Source: Cyprinodon diabolis (taxonomy: Eukaryota; Chordata; Actinopteri; Cyprinodontiformes; Cyprinodontidae). Taken from it: a DNA stretch of 64,000 nucleotides. The notes beneath the pieces were generated by a model. The model was given only the letters and a program-made list of their open reading frames with translations. It searched no databases and was not told the DNA's origin. The DNA is taken from assembly GCA_030533445.1 (NCBI GenBank), contig CM060068.1, positions 37,813,510 through 37,877,509 on the forward strand, in the 5' to 3' direction. This document shows positions 40,966 through 53,348 of this stretch, piece by piece. The position numbers and the translations under genes are program-made. The first letter of the stretch is position 1. Each line of letters starts with the position of its first letter.

Positions 40966-43057
40966 CACTTCTCCAAAATTGTAGGTGGCTGCAGACAGTG
41001 CCGCAGACAGGAGGCATCTGATTGCTCAAATATATAACTACTCTACTCTATGCATTTTTCCTGTTTGGTACCTTACCGGTTTGTTTTGTTTGTATGACCG
41101 CCATTGTGGAAAACAGCTCGGTAAGTTGGACCACCTAGGAGAGCGAGGTGCGCAAGAACCCTGGGACCCTTTTTTCACGTGGATCCCTGCTCTTTTTCGC
41201 CCTCATGTCCCTCCGCTGTCGCACAACAGCCGTATCTAGACCCAAAGCTAGTTCGGGATTGTCCCTCTTGCATTGTGGCATGGAATAACATAGCGCAGAC
41301 AACGCCCCAATATTGGGCATAAATCAAAAATAACTGCGGCAAGCTCACTGCGATACACTGCTGTGGGTGGATAAGCAGCCCTTTAGGCTAACATGTTCAA
41401 CTTGTGGTGAATTCATTTTTAAACTGAAAAATTTTTTTTTATTCAAAATAACTATTTATTTTTAATCAGATTGGGAAAAAAAACAGAAATATTAATGCAT
41501 ATGGGAACAGCAATGATCTCTTTAGACATGTTTTAATCAACTAGCATTTCCAACATTACTAAAAGACACTTATTGGTAATATTCTATGTAAAGATTGTAC
41601 CCAAAGAGCATATATGATACTTTGGAGATTTAATATATTTTTTATCATAGTTTTTGTTTATATTCAGTTGCTTATGTTTATATTTTAGGATCTCCAGACT
41701 CCAGACAATTCAGCAAAACCTGCAAGAGTATTGCAAGTATCTTTTTAGTGTTATCTGTTGTCATTTCTGCTGCACTTTTCTTGCAAATGCTATCGTGTTT
41801 CTCAGAATCTTTCCTGCCAGTCAAACAATTAACCAGAAGATTTATCTTCAGCGGCAAGCTCTAACCATTAACCACGACTCATATCTGCAGCCGCAGATGT
41901 CTGCCCGGCTACAGCTGCGAATCTCATTGAAACGATGACATTTTGATGCGCGGGAATCAGTCTTGTAAAAAGTGTCTGCTGGACAAGATTGTGTCTCTGA
42001 TGGTTAACAATACATCTGGTTTCATCAAAAAAAGAGGCATGAGACAGCATCAAGACAGGAAGCTGTAGAAAACATGAGTCTCATCTGCATGTCCTGAAGT
42101 TTCAAGATAGTTTTGACCGAGAGTAAACCCTACAGAATAATTAAAAACTATACCTCAGACAGGATATTGAAATAAATTATGATGACTGGTTATTATTTTG
42201 AACCTTTCTTTTTCCTCTCTAATCCATCTCAGAGATTTCCTCCTCGATAATAATAAGATTTCCAGATGAATCATTCTCCCTCCTCCTTTTACTTCTTTTC
42301 TCTTTTTTTTTTTTTTTGCTGTTGTGATCCAATCTGCCTAACTTTATTTTTCCCTCTGTTGCCTCTTAAAGGGATAGCTCTAATTATATGTAACGTGGAT
42401 ATGGTCAGTAATATAACTCATTTCTGCAGCAAAAAGATGAAAAATCACTCTAAGATTGAAGCAAAATGCCAGAAAACGTCAGAGCAGTAGACCTAAGAGC
42501 TAAATGGTCGGTGGCAGTGGTTGGTTGGCCATAGGGAGAGGATCCAGGCTGGTGGTCTCTTTTTTTTTTTTGTTTACCATGCAGTATATACTGTAGCAAA
42601 CAAGCTGGGAAAGATTAAAAACGTCCCTGTGAAATTTGAAAGAAGGAAAGAAACATTATACACTGCATAATTTATTTTTGTGGCACCAATCTGTGTGTGC
42701 AGTAAACAGTCTAAGCAAGCAGGGAGACCGGCATGCAGCATTTAAACCTCACACCCGCTCGCTGAATATTTGTCTGCACAACTCTGTCAAACTTTTTTCC
42801 ACCAGCTGTCCTTCTGCTCCAATCCTTTCCTCGATTCTTTCTCTGCACACACCTGGCCAAGCAGATCTGTTTCATCCAATCAAATTACTTCTTGTAAACA
42901 CTGGAGTCAGATGGATGAAAACAACCAATCAGAATCAGTAAATAAAAATACTGCACCTAGAGTTGCAGACATTGCAAAACTGAACAATTTGATTAAAGAA
43001 AGACATCAAACTAATCAAGTGAACACTAAAATGTTCTATATTATTATATATTAATAT
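40966..43057. other. Non-coding DNA, no gene recognised
   Basis: Short unsupported frames only; T-rich tracts near 42300 and 42560. Confidence 0.5.
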
Positions 43058-43330
43058 AGGGCAGACTGCAGCGTGTCATCCGGTCTGCAGAGAAGGTGAT
43101 TGGCTGCAACCTTCCATCTCTCTCAGCATGCAGGGAAGATTATGGCTGATCCCTCGCACCCCACCCACAAACTATGTCAGACACTTCCCTCTGGCAGGAG
43201 GCTGCGTTGCGTCAGGACCAAAAATTCACACCACAAGAACAGTTTCTTCCCATCCGCTACCAGCCTTATCAACAAGGCCCAGAGCCCCCCGTACCACTGA
43301 CACTGCTTCTCTCCCTCCCTCATTCAGGAT
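43058..43330 (+). pseudogene. Non-LTR retrotransposon ORF2 C-terminal fragment
   Basis: Broken frames read AGKIMADPSHPTHKL, LPSGRRLRCVRTKN and NSFFPSATSLINKAQ. This is the conserved C-terminal region of Rex1/CR1/L2-like reverse transcriptase proteins, where DPSHPL, PSGRR and NSFIPSAV blocks recur. Frameshifts and the short length mark it as a dead 3' end. Confidence 0.7.
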
Positions 43331-43472
43331 CTACGAGCTAGACCAACGTAGCATCTCCAGACCTCCTGTGTTACATTAACGCACAACCTACTGTGTATAT
43401 AGTATATAGCTATGTATTATATATTGCATATAGTATATTGTATGTTTATATTGTATAAAGTTATAGATTCTG

Positions 43473-43475
<3 letters not shown>

Positions 43476-43535
<60 letters not shown>
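43476..43535. repeat. (CT)n(TA)n microsatellite left of Tc1 element D
   Basis: A run of CT units changes to TA units and ends at the Tc1 inverted repeat. Together with the sequence to its left it mirrors the right flank (44757-44847). Confidence 0.93.
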
Positions 43536-43538
<3 letters not shown>

Positions 43539-44753
43539 TCACCGGCCACTTTATTAGGTACACCTGTCCAACTGCTCGTTAACAATTCATTTCTAAGCAG
43601 CCAATCACATGGTGGCAACTCAGTGCATTTAGGCATGTAGACATGCTCAAGACAATCTCCTGCAGTTCAAACTGAGCATCAGTATGGGGAAGAAAGGTGA
43701 TTTGAGTGACTTTGAACGTGGCATGATTGTTGGTGCCAGAAGGGCTGGTCCGAGTATTCCAGAAACTGCTGATCTACTGGAATTTTCACGCACAACCATC
43801 TCTAGGGTTTACAGAGAATGGTCCGAAAAAGAAAAAACATCCAGTGAGCGGCAGTTCTGTGGGCGGAAATGCCTTGTTGATGCCAGAGGTCAGAGGAGAA
43901 TGGCCAGACTGGTTCGAGCTGATAGAAGGGCAACAGTGACTCAAATAACCACCCGTTACCACCAAGGTGGGCAGAAGAGCATCTCTGAACGCACAGTACG
44001 TCGAACTTTGAGGCAGATGGGCTACAGCAGCAGAAGACCACACCGGGTGCCACTCCTTTCAGCTAAGAACAGGAAACTGAGGCTACAATTTGCACAAGCT
44101 CATCAAAATTGGACAATAGAAGATTGGAAAAACGTTGCCTGGTCTGATGAGTCTCGATTTCTGCTGCGACATTCGGATGGTAGGGTCAGAATTTGGCGTC
44201 TACAACATGAAAGCATGGATCCAGCCTGCATTGTATCAACGGTTCAGGCTGGTGGTGGTGGTGTCATGGTGTGGGGAATATTTTCTTGGCACTCTTTGGG
44301 CCCCTTGGTACCAATTGAGCATCGTTGCAAGGCCACAGCCTACCTGAGTATTGTTGCTGACCATGTCCATCCCTTTATGACCACAATGTACCCAACTTCT
44401 GATGGCTACTTTCAGCAGGATAATGCGCCATGTCATAAAGCTGGAATCATCTCAGACTGGTTTCTTGAACATGACAATGAGTTCACTTTACTCAAATGGC
44501 CTCCACAGTCACCAGATCTCAATCCAATAGAGCATCTTTGGGATGTGGTGGAACGGGAGATTCGCATCATGGATGTGCAGCCGACAAATCTGCAGCAACT
44601 GTGTGATGCCATCATGTCAATATGGACCAAACTCCCTGAGGAATGCTTCCAGCACCTTGTTGAATCTATGCCACGAAGAATTGAGGCAGTTCTGAAGGCA
44701 AAAGGGGGTCCAACCCGTAACTAGGATGGGGTACCTAATAAAGTGGCCGGTGA

Positions 44754-44756
<3 letters not shown>
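43536..44756 (+). mobile_element. Tc1/mariner element D (DD36E), complete
   Basis: 1,221 bp with perfect 26-bp inverted repeats (starting CACTCACCGGCCACTTTATT) and TA on both sides. It encodes an intact transposase. Copy A at 1-701 is the same family. Confidence 0.97.
43684..44724 (+). CDS. Tc1/mariner transposase, DD36E, intact
   Basis: 346 residues from ATG 43684 ([20 protein letters not shown]). The N-terminal helix-turn-helix ([20 protein letters not shown]) is followed by a second DNA-binding domain. The catalytic residues are Asp in WSDESRF, Asp in FQQDNAPCH and Glu in DLNPIEHLW. Counting between the last two gives 36 residues, not the 34 of elements B and C, which matches the DD36E (Incomer) group described in animals. 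It ends KGGPTRN. No lesion is seen. It would move the element by cut-and-paste into TA sites. Confidence 0.96.
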   Translation: MGKKGDLSDFERGMIVGARRAGPSIPETADLLEFSRTTISRVYREWSEKEKTSSERQFCGRKCLVDARGQRRMARLVRADRRATVTQITTRYHQGGQKSISERTVRRTLRQMGYSSRRPHRVPLLSAKNRKLRLQFAQAHQNWTIEDWKNVAWSDESRFLLRHSDGRVRIWRLQHESMDPACIVSTVQAGGGGVMVWGIFSWHSLGPLVPIEHRCKATAYLSIVADHVHPFMTTMYPTSDGYFQQDNAPCHKAGIISDWFLEHDNEFTLLKWPPQSPDLNPIEHLWDVVEREIRIMDVQPTNLQQLCDAIMSIWTKLPEECFQHLVESMPRRIEAVLKAKGGPTRN

Positions 44757-44820
<64 letters not shown>

Positions 44821-44847
44821 GAATACAGAATCTATAGCTATATACAA
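44757..44847. repeat. (TA)n(GA)n microsatellite and mirrored flank
   Basis: TA then GA units, followed by GAATACAGAATCTATAG, the complement of TTATAGATTCTGTATTC at about 43461-43477 apart from one base. The two flanks of Tc1 element D are therefore inverted copies of each other. Confidence 0.9.
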
Positions 44848-44911
44848 TTGACTTGGTGTTGATTGTGCAGACAATATATATATATTGTCTGCACAATCAA
44901 CACCAAGTCAA
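44848..44911. repeat. Perfect 64-bp palindrome
   Basis: Bases 44848-44879 (starting TTGACTTGGTGTTGATTGTG) are the exact reverse complement of 44880-44911, with no spacer. It lies directly beside the inverted flank of Tc1 element D. Confidence 0.95.
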
Positions 44912-47810
44912 ATTCCATTTTTATATGCTTTAATAATATAATCTGAACTATCCCTTTGATGTTTTTTTAGTGTTTGGTCAGTTTTTCAGAACAAATCCAG
45001 GACTTCAGATTTATTATTGTTTTTCAATTGTTTGATTGTCATCTAAGCTCAAAGCACAACAAAGTAAACACATTCTACTTTGCTTTCCCAAAAATAGTAT
45101 TTGTGAAATGCTGCTTAAACCAGTTTTATTGTAAATTGTAACTTTTCAATGGAAGTGGCACAGTGTTTATTTTTACCAAGACTGATAGATAAATTACCTC
45201 AAAACATCTTAATGAGTTTGCATTTATCAAACAAGCTAATCAAGGGGCTGAGTGTGCGTCAACTCTCCATTTCTCATAATGCATGTGTCATTTTGCCCCT
45301 TTGCTCTCACATACCACCTAATAAGCAAACCACACAGTCATTGCATTCTAAATTTTACAGTACATCAATGTACTATCTGTACACCACAAATGCTTCAGCT
45401 AAAAGCTAAAGATAGCTATCGCTGACGTTCAGAGCTGTTTCTGAAAGCGAAAATGGCCCAATTGATGATGATGATGCTGTTTTCCGGAGATAAATTCAAG
45501 AAGTAGCTAGAGAAAGCTATTTCTAGAGTAATACAAGTGCATCTGTCGGGTGTGTTAATAGCCCATTACAATCATCCATTACATCACGACTAAAAGACAT
45601 ACGTTTTTATTGCTATATTCAGTTCAGTCCAGGTTGCAGTAATGGCAGCAGAGGGAGCCACCTCTCACCCAGCAGGTGTAAAAGTTCCTAAATGGGGGGT
45701 GGACTATTTAAACGTTATCCGCATTCTATTGTACGTCTTTCCTACTTTTTTTCCCCAATTCTTTTGTTTCCTTTCCTTCCAGCTGTCTCTCCACCACACT
45801 TTTTATTTCCCTTTTCTGCTCAGCTCCTCCTAATACCCCCTAACTCAGGAATGCCAAATCAAAGGGACATAATCCTCCCTTCCATCTTACAGCCAATACC
45901 TTCTACCGCCACACTGAAGCCTTACACTTCATGATCTGCTGTGTCACGAAAACTTTCTGAAGCCAAGTCAAGGGAATGCAAGCTGACACTGAATCCTTTG
46001 CCCTTTCGGTTCCCGGTGAATCAAAGCTCTGAGGATGACATGTAAAGAGGCCACATCAAGGCCACCCATAAGCCGACAGAAATTCCAACAAAAACCATAC
46101 CAGTTGATCGTGAAAAGATCCAAGAGAGAACAGCTTAAACTGACGGGTCCCTGTTTGATCAAAGCTCCCAGCGACCACCGAGATGGAGCCGGCACAAACA
46201 GCAAAACAATAAAGCTGCAGATTTTAAAAGAAAAAAAAAAGGCAATTCTTGTCAGAGTTTAAACAGGCCGAAGTTTAAAAAAAATCTGTAGTCCTGAAGG
46301 AAAGCCCTATGTCATAAATGACAATTACGCCAGCTTCATTAAGAATGCTGTGTCTTGTTCGGTAACCAAACAAACATGTCTGTCATCTCTTAAACAAATC
46401 TTTAGGTTAACCAAACAAGAATTGCTTTGGCTCATCCAAAAATGCAGTAAAACATTTATAAGCAGATCTTTGCCAGGTCTGGTAGAAATTGAAGTCAGCT
46501 GTAAGGCTTGCTTTCTCAGTGCCAATCCCTTTATTAGTTCCTTTTTAAAGGTCAGATTCTGACACTTGAATGTTTTTGCTCCCCTCAAGTTTCAGGTCTT
46601 CAGAGACTCGAGTCCTCAGCATGTTCAGTCTTCCAGCTCAAGTCCAGGTAAACTCTAAAGTCTTTTTTTGTTGTTGTTTTGAGTGACCTCTGCACCCTGA
46701 AATGGATGACTCAGGCTGTGTCCACACATTTATTTTTATTTCTCTCAGTACATATTCACAAATGGAAGTCCCGTCTGACTAAATAATAAGCAAAATGATG
46801 CACATTTTCCAAATTCGTCAAACCTAAAACCAAGCAAATTTTTATATAAAGGTCTTAAGTTTTTCTATATTTAGTTACATTGCAATCACAGAGATCAATA
46901 ATTGTTACATTTATTAAATGAACAACAATCCTGGATCTGTTCTTTCAGTTCAATTTGCATGTTTTCTAAGCCATAACAAAGCTTTGTTGGGCTACTCTAT
47001 AAGGCTTAGAACTCTTAAAAAACTATTCCAGACATTTTGAATTGAAAAAGCTTCCAAGATTGGAAGGGAAACATCTTCAAACCTGGAAAACAAGGTTTCA
47101 AGTCCAGTGATTTTTTTTTTACTTTTTTAGCATGACTATTACCTGGATGACTAAGAATCTTCATAATCATACAACAATCCTGGTTTTCAGTTTTAAAAGA
47201 ATCGAAGAACTCTTTTTTGTATTCGTGAATCAGTACTTTGCAACAATTCCTGATGGAAGTAATCTTAAGTTTGTTTTTGCCAGATTTTCACATCTAAACA
47301 AAGAATCTGTCAGTTTCTTTTTAATATCCTTATCTCAGTTTGCTGGGATTTAGAATGTCTGCGGAAATATTTTAAAGTCTAGGCACTAATTCTCACTGCA
47401 TTTATATCTGGACAGAGCCAGTTTAAAACATGAGTAGAGTTTAGAATACTTATTTTAATCTATACATCACTGTTTTCCTTAGCAACAAGCTACATTACAT
47501 ACATGCTCACAGTGAATTAACCGACCAGACCTCTCAGGTCTTTTGGCTCTAATCTACTCTGCATAGCCAAAACCAATCATATAGCAGCAGCTTTTAGGTC
47601 TTATGCTTGTTATTAATAAATTCCCAGAAAACGTATTTGTTTCTAGTGGCCTTTGACTGCGTCACCAAATCATTATGGGGTCCAACTTCCGTTCACTTTT
47701 TTAATCAAATATTTTACTATTACTTTGTTATAATTATGTCATTAGTTTCACTATTCATTTTTATTCTTTAAAAGTATTCATAATCACTAATTATTTAATC
47801 ACCTCTATGG
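44912..47810. other. Non-coding DNA, no gene recognised
   Basis: Only short unsupported frames. Nothing distinctive seen. Confidence 0.5.
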
Positions 47811-48142
47811 AGAGGTTGATAGTAACTAGTTACATTTACTCAGTTACATCTATCTGATGTGATATGGATTTTGAAAGGTGATTCTTCTTGCTGATTTTAG
47901 TATTTTTTAATTATGTTAGTGTTTTTAATCCTTTTTTGCCTTTGCACAAAAAATTGTACATAAAACTGTCTGATTACTTTAGTTTAAAAATTAAATCAGC
48001 TGCTATGATCAGCAATTACTCAGTACATTAGCAGCAATTCAATTAAAGATGTTTTTAACTCTTACTTGGGTAACTCCTTGGTTGATTATGTTCTACTTTT
48101 ACTTGAGTAGAAAAGTATTAAAGTAGTGCTATACCCACCTCT
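47811..48142. mobile_element. Degraded miniature hAT element
   Basis: The left part AGTAACTAGTTACATTTACT and the right part ACTTTTACTTGAGTAGAAAA match a common fish hAT terminus. The ends AGAGGTTGATAGTA and (complement of the right end) AGAGGTGGGTATAGCA are imperfect inverted repeats. ACCTCTATG and ACCTTTATG next to the ends may be the 8-bp duplication. Confidence 0.6.
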
Positions 48143-50951
48143 ACCTTTATGTCACTACCACTGCAATGAAAATTATTTATTCTCTCTAGTTTTATTTTTA
48201 TGTACACCACTTTTAATGGTCTTGCTGCTAAATTGTGTCACAGAAATACACGTACCTAGCTCTGCCTTACATAAACACCACATAACGAGTTGTCTATCTA
48301 GGCTAAAAAAATCTTAAATTGGATTTTTAAACATTGTATTTTTTTATAGTTAGTTTCTTCTTTATCTTCTTCAGTTAGGTTTAGGTGGGTGATATCCATT
48401 GACAGTTTACTTTAAAGGCCAAAAATGGGCATTAATAGCCCAACTCTGCTTTGAATTACAACTTAACCATTCAAACCGTCTGTTATTTCTTCAAGATGCT
48501 GTTTGTTCATTCTGATTCTTTGACCCACATCTGACTTCTCAAAACAACAGTATACATTTAATAAAATAAATCACATGCTGGTAGATTTTTTTTACTATCT
48601 TTCAAAAACATTTGGGCAAGATTTTTTTAGCAGCATTTTAGTCAAGCTGTATACTTGAGCTGAAACTTTTAACCGTAATACATGTAATAAATAAAAGATT
48701 AAAATAATTCTCAAGAAAACAGACATGTCTTTGGCTGAGAGAGCAACCCACTCAGAGATATAATTATGTCAAAATTGTTACAAAAGTATAAATGCTTTGT
48801 CCTGATGATGAAAAAGCTTTTTTGTCTGTAAATATACTCTACAAACACCTCTTCAAGTGGCTTAGTTTTAACTGCTCCTGGTTCTAAATGTTCTATAAAA
48901 TCTTTTTTAAGCACCTTTTCCTATCTATCTATATTAATAAAAACAAAAGAAAAAAGAATCAACAGATGAATCGATTAGCAAAATAATTTCAAATGCAAGA
49001 AAAAGTTGCTGGCCACGCAAATACCTATCATATAAAAATATATTAACCCTAATATAAGGCATTAAAGTTGTGCCCTGCCTAACCAAAGTGTTCCTAATCC
49101 CTTTATTTCTTATCAGAACAACATAAAGAGGTAGGAACTCTTCTGTTAGGCACGGCATTTTTACACATTAGGATCTACTTCTCCACTAAGGCTGAAAAAA
49201 TGAGATATATTCTCACCTTCCTTCATATCAGTCGCAGCAACAAGTCTTACCTCATGAAGATTTGAGTCTCACCACCAAAGAATGTAAGCTGATCTTTTGG
49301 TTTCTCAATTTGTTTCGGCCTCCAGAGGACTTTGGTGGGATTCTTCCTCAAACACAAACAGGTTGAGGATATAATATTCCCAGTCCCCCTGGAATATTTC
49401 ATGCACGCACACCTGGGCTACAATATTTGCATGTGCTCTTGATGACATAATCATTTTGATTTGATAAGCATGACTAAATGTCCGAACCCCTGCAACTGCC
49501 TAAAACTTAAACTAAACTGCAGTTTGAACTAAAAATGAATGCATTTCCAACACAAATCTAGAGCCATAATAGAACCAAAGTCTTACTTCTCTGTTGAAAA
49601 CTCAAATGGGAACACATAGATAAAAGTAAACATGCATATGACTTCATATACATGCATTTCATCTGTACTTTCATACAGTATGAGCGATAAACCCTTTGAA
49701 CTCACTTGCAAGACTGAACACAGTGATTGAAGCTGAGAGGCCTCCTTGTGTATGTAAAGTACAATACATTCCTAAATGTATAGCATACTTGGATTTGTTA
49801 TTACTTAGGCTACAATAATGATCCACCTGAAGGAGTCACGAGATGACTTTAATGACACGCTTAACTCCATGGCTTCTGATCCTGGTGCGGCTCTATGTGT
49901 GTATTTGTGAGAACACGGGGACGGCTGTATAATTGATATAGGAGCAGACATATGCCTCATGGTATCTGTGTGATGTGTTGAACACAAACATACCTTCATT
50001 CCCTCACTGACCTCTGACTCATGCAGCGGTCCTTCTCTGCTCTCTGCCACTGCAAGCTCAGCTGTGTTGTTTTAAAGCTTATCTAAAACCTAATTCACTT
50101 CCCTCTTCTGAGACTTTCAAATACTTTAATCTAAAAAAAAGATTCTAACTACATAATCACAGATTCACCGATTCACAAGAGTCCAGAGAGCTTCCAAAAC
50201 CAGAACCAGACCTAAACCAAGATGTTTTGTGATATGTCAGTCTGCATTGTATTTTCTGAATTTGAATCATCAAAAGTAGGAGCCAAGACAAAAAAGTTTA
50301 CATAACATTCAAAGCTGTTATTAGCCCAAGAAAATTAATTAAGGTTAATGTTTGTCTAGCCCCTCATTAAAGATCATCCTGAACAAAAAACCCTCAGCAG
50401 AGTGAAAACCTTTACTTTGAATGTGAGCCAAGGTTGACAATTTAGAAAGAAATCTACAATAAAATATAAATAATTTGGTTGCATCAGGTCTAATAGTAAT
50501 TTAACTGTATTGATTGTGGATTGAGGGTGGATTTTTAAAACTGTTAAGGTCCCTTAAACATTAAGAGTTATCTATAAATGTAGATCACCGTTTTCCTCAG
50601 TAAAGGCCAATTACTAATAAATAAAATGTATTATTCTTGAATAAATTGTTTAAGATGTGTAATTATTGATCACATTTTATAAGTCACTATTATTTTCGAA
50701 TAAGCAAAAAAGAAAAACAAAAGTTTTTAGGTTAAACTCCAAGTTTTATAATAGTTTACAAGTTATATATATAATTGTTATAGTTTACAATTTTAAGCAA
50801 GTAAGTGAAGCACTCTCCTCACTTGTTTTGTAATGTTTACCAGTCTGTACACTAATGCTAAGGGTTAGCATTAGCAAAAATTAACTTATAATTGGAGAAA
50901 AAAAGCAGCTAACTCTGCTAAGCTTTCAAGCACCCTTGTTTTCTAAAACAC
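48143..50951. other. Non-coding DNA, no gene recognised
   Basis: AT-rich; open frames short and unrecognised. Confidence 0.5.
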
Positions 50952-51928
50952 TGTCACTACCCGATCCGTCCCAGAAGCACCATCTGTTCTGCGCATGCGC
51001 CATCAGCTCATTTGTACATCCTGGTCATCCTCGATTTTGTTGAAAATACCTAAATGAGGTTTTCCCGCCCCAAAAATCGTAAACGTACTAAAATATAATG
51101 TGTTAAAGGTTAATAATGTATTTCCTGAGAAAATAAATGCCTTAAAATCCTTTCTGTTTAATCACTCGTCTCTGCCTGATCTGCATCCAAAATAGGATCC
51201 TACACCACTTTCGGTGGCTAACTTTTTCGGGTTGGGATTTAAACCTAAATCTAGTCTTTTTGAGTTTTACGTTTTCTTTTCGTGATAACATTATGGTGTA
51301 TATAGTGCGTAATCTAAAGAAAGATACAACTAAAATGCAGATAAACATGATTTAATCATATTTTGCCAGACTGCTCTGAGCATGTCCCGTGATGATATCA
51401 AGGAAGCTGTAATGAAGAAAATGTAAAAAGCATCAAAATTGTCTCACAAAAAGTCATAAAACATTTTTTTAAAGATTTCCATTAGAATTCTTCAGTGAGT
51501 TAAGGATAGAAATAAGTCGTTTTAGTACCATAATTACATTATTTATGGACACCCGGATTTATATACTTGATATGTTTTTTATGTACCTGTCATTAAATTT
51601 GTTAGGATCCTCAGGCTTGCCCTCCAGAGGGCGCCGAGGATCCTCTTCTGCTCTGTGTTTTCCCCTTAGGGTTGGAGTTACTGTGGGGATCTGTAGACTA
51701 CCCTCTGTCTCCAGCAGAGTGCGCCGTGGGTCTTCTGGAGCTGGAACCTCCCTGCACACCTGTTGCTAATCCTCTCATCAGAAGACCTCTCCTATATAAG
51801 CTGACTTCAGACCTTGCCTCAATGCTGCAGTGTTGATCTTAGTTGGTTAGCTTCCAGAGTCTCTGTTACAGATTGAATCTTGGTTGTCTCTAGTGTGAGA
51901 TCAGATTCTAATCCCTCCTTTGTCTGTG

Positions 51929-52192
51929 TCTCACAGGAAACCTGTCTCTGGTCTGAAGCTCAGGAAGAGCTGTCTCACAGGAAACCTGTCTCTGGTCTGA
52001 AGCTCAGGAAGAGCTGTCTCACAGGAAACCTGTCTCTGGTCTGAAGCTCAGGAAGAGCTGTCTCACAGGAAACCTGTCTCTGGTCTGAAGCTCAGGAAGA
52101 GCTGCCTCACTGGAACCCTGTCTCTGGTCTGAAGCTCTGGGAGAGCTGCATCACAGGAAACCAGTCTCAAGCCTGAAGCTCTAGGAGAGCTT
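51929..52192 (+). repeat. 44-bp tandem repeat, six units
   Basis: Units start TCTCACAGGAAACCTGTCTC at 51929, 51973, 52017 and 52061, then degenerate units at 52105 and 52149. The 711-bp LTR has one equivalent unit (CTCACAGGAAACCTGTCTCT near 17212). Confidence 0.92.
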
Positions 52193-52245
52193 AACCTGCT
52201 AATCTGCCCTGGTGAGCCAACCTGAAGGTTCCTATGTGGAATCAC

Positions 52246-52419
52246 CCTGACGAATCCTATGTGGATGTTCCCTGTTGTTCTCTGCAATGAGCTGGAAGCT
52301 CAGCCTGAAGAATCCTATGTGGATGTTCCCTGTTGTTCTCTGCAATGAGCTGGATGCTCAGCCTGAAGAATCCTACGTGGATTTTCCCTGTTGTTCTCTG
52401 CAGTGAGCTGGAAGCTCAG
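52246..52419 (+). repeat. 58-bp tandem repeat, three units
   Basis: Units starting CCTGACGAATCC or CCTGAAGAATCC, each containing CCCTGTTGTTCTCTGCA, end to end. Confidence 0.9.
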
Positions 52420-52754
52420 ATCAAGGTCTGCCATGCTAAGCCTGAAGCTAGATGCTTAGCTTCTTATAAACTCTGCTAACCAACAGTCTCCGGTCCCAGT
52501 CAAGACTCTAGTGAACCAGCCCTGAACCTGTTCCAGATCATATTCTTTATCGTGTACTGGTGAACCATAATAAACTCTGAACTTTTACCCAATTTCCGTG
52601 TGTGATCTGCATTTTGGGCTTAACTCTAAGAACCCATCATGACAAAATTTCATGTTTCTCTGTTTCTTATGTAACTTTACTGCCTCTTTGCCAGAACTCC
52701 CTTGAAAGAGGTTTTTAATCTCAATGTTTTGTTTTTTTCCTGCTTAAATAAAGG

Positions 52755-53259
52755 TTAAAGCTACAGTGTGTAATAATTACAGGGATATACAGTCAGAAAT
52801 GTAATATATTATACATATGTTATTTTATCATCACCTACAAGCTCAGCCTCTTAACCTTAATATTTGCGTTGCCTTAGAATTCGTTATTTATAATTACATA
52901 GGAGCGGGTCTCGCAGCCATGGAGGCAGACATCTTTGCGCTACGGCAGCGCAGAGCCAACAAACTAGTGATTGCAAGATCGCCAAAATGTCACAACGATG
53001 TAGAAAAAATAACGGGTATATTTATTATCTTAAGTCTACATGAAATCTATACCCTACACAGACTAATGAAATACTATCTGTAAAATTATCTATGTAAACG
53101 TCATCACTTGAGAAGGTAGGTGATGCAGACGTCGTGGAAGACATTTTGTCCCGTAATGGTCGCCGTACTGTTGGGGGGGAGAAGCGGTGGGGGGGAGATG
53201 TTCATGTTGCTGCAGTCTGACCGCTAGATGTCGCTAAAAGTTACACACTGTAGCTTTAA
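52755..53259. mobile_element. Miniature inverted-repeat element
   Basis: TTAAAGCTACAGTGTGTAA at 52755-52773 is exactly inverted at 53241-53259. About 505 bp, with no transposase; the open frame 52817-53083 is unrecognised. Confidence 0.75.
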
Positions 53260-53348
53260 ATAAAAAAAAAAAAAAGTAAAAAATTAAAAATATCTATTCG
53301 TGCATGCGCAGGACGGATCATGCATCTGGGACGGATCGGGTAGTGACA

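Larger units (their letters stand above)
51682..52644 (+). repeat. Diverged gypsy-type solo LTR with internal tandem repeats
   Basis: TGTGGGGATCTG to CATGACA follows the plan of the 711-bp gypsy LTR: CAGCAGAGTGCGCCGTGG, a CCTATATAA box, GCAGTGTTGA, then AATAAACTCTG and AACCCATCATGACA. It is lengthened to 963 bp by six 44-bp units (about 51929-52192) and three 58-bp units (52246-52419). No convincing target duplication is seen, and the bases just upstream may be leftover internal sequence. Confidence 0.85.
50952..53348. mobile_element. Inverted-repeat element of unknown family with nested inserts
   Basis: The left end TGTCACTACCCGATCCGTCC (50952) recurs inverted at 53348. The first 24 bp are identical and the next 25 are partly alike (GCGCATGC in both). 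No target duplication is evident and no transposase is seen. It encloses a gypsy-type LTR (51682-52644) and a smaller inverted-repeat element (52755-53259); without them about 930 bp would remain. Confidence 0.65.
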
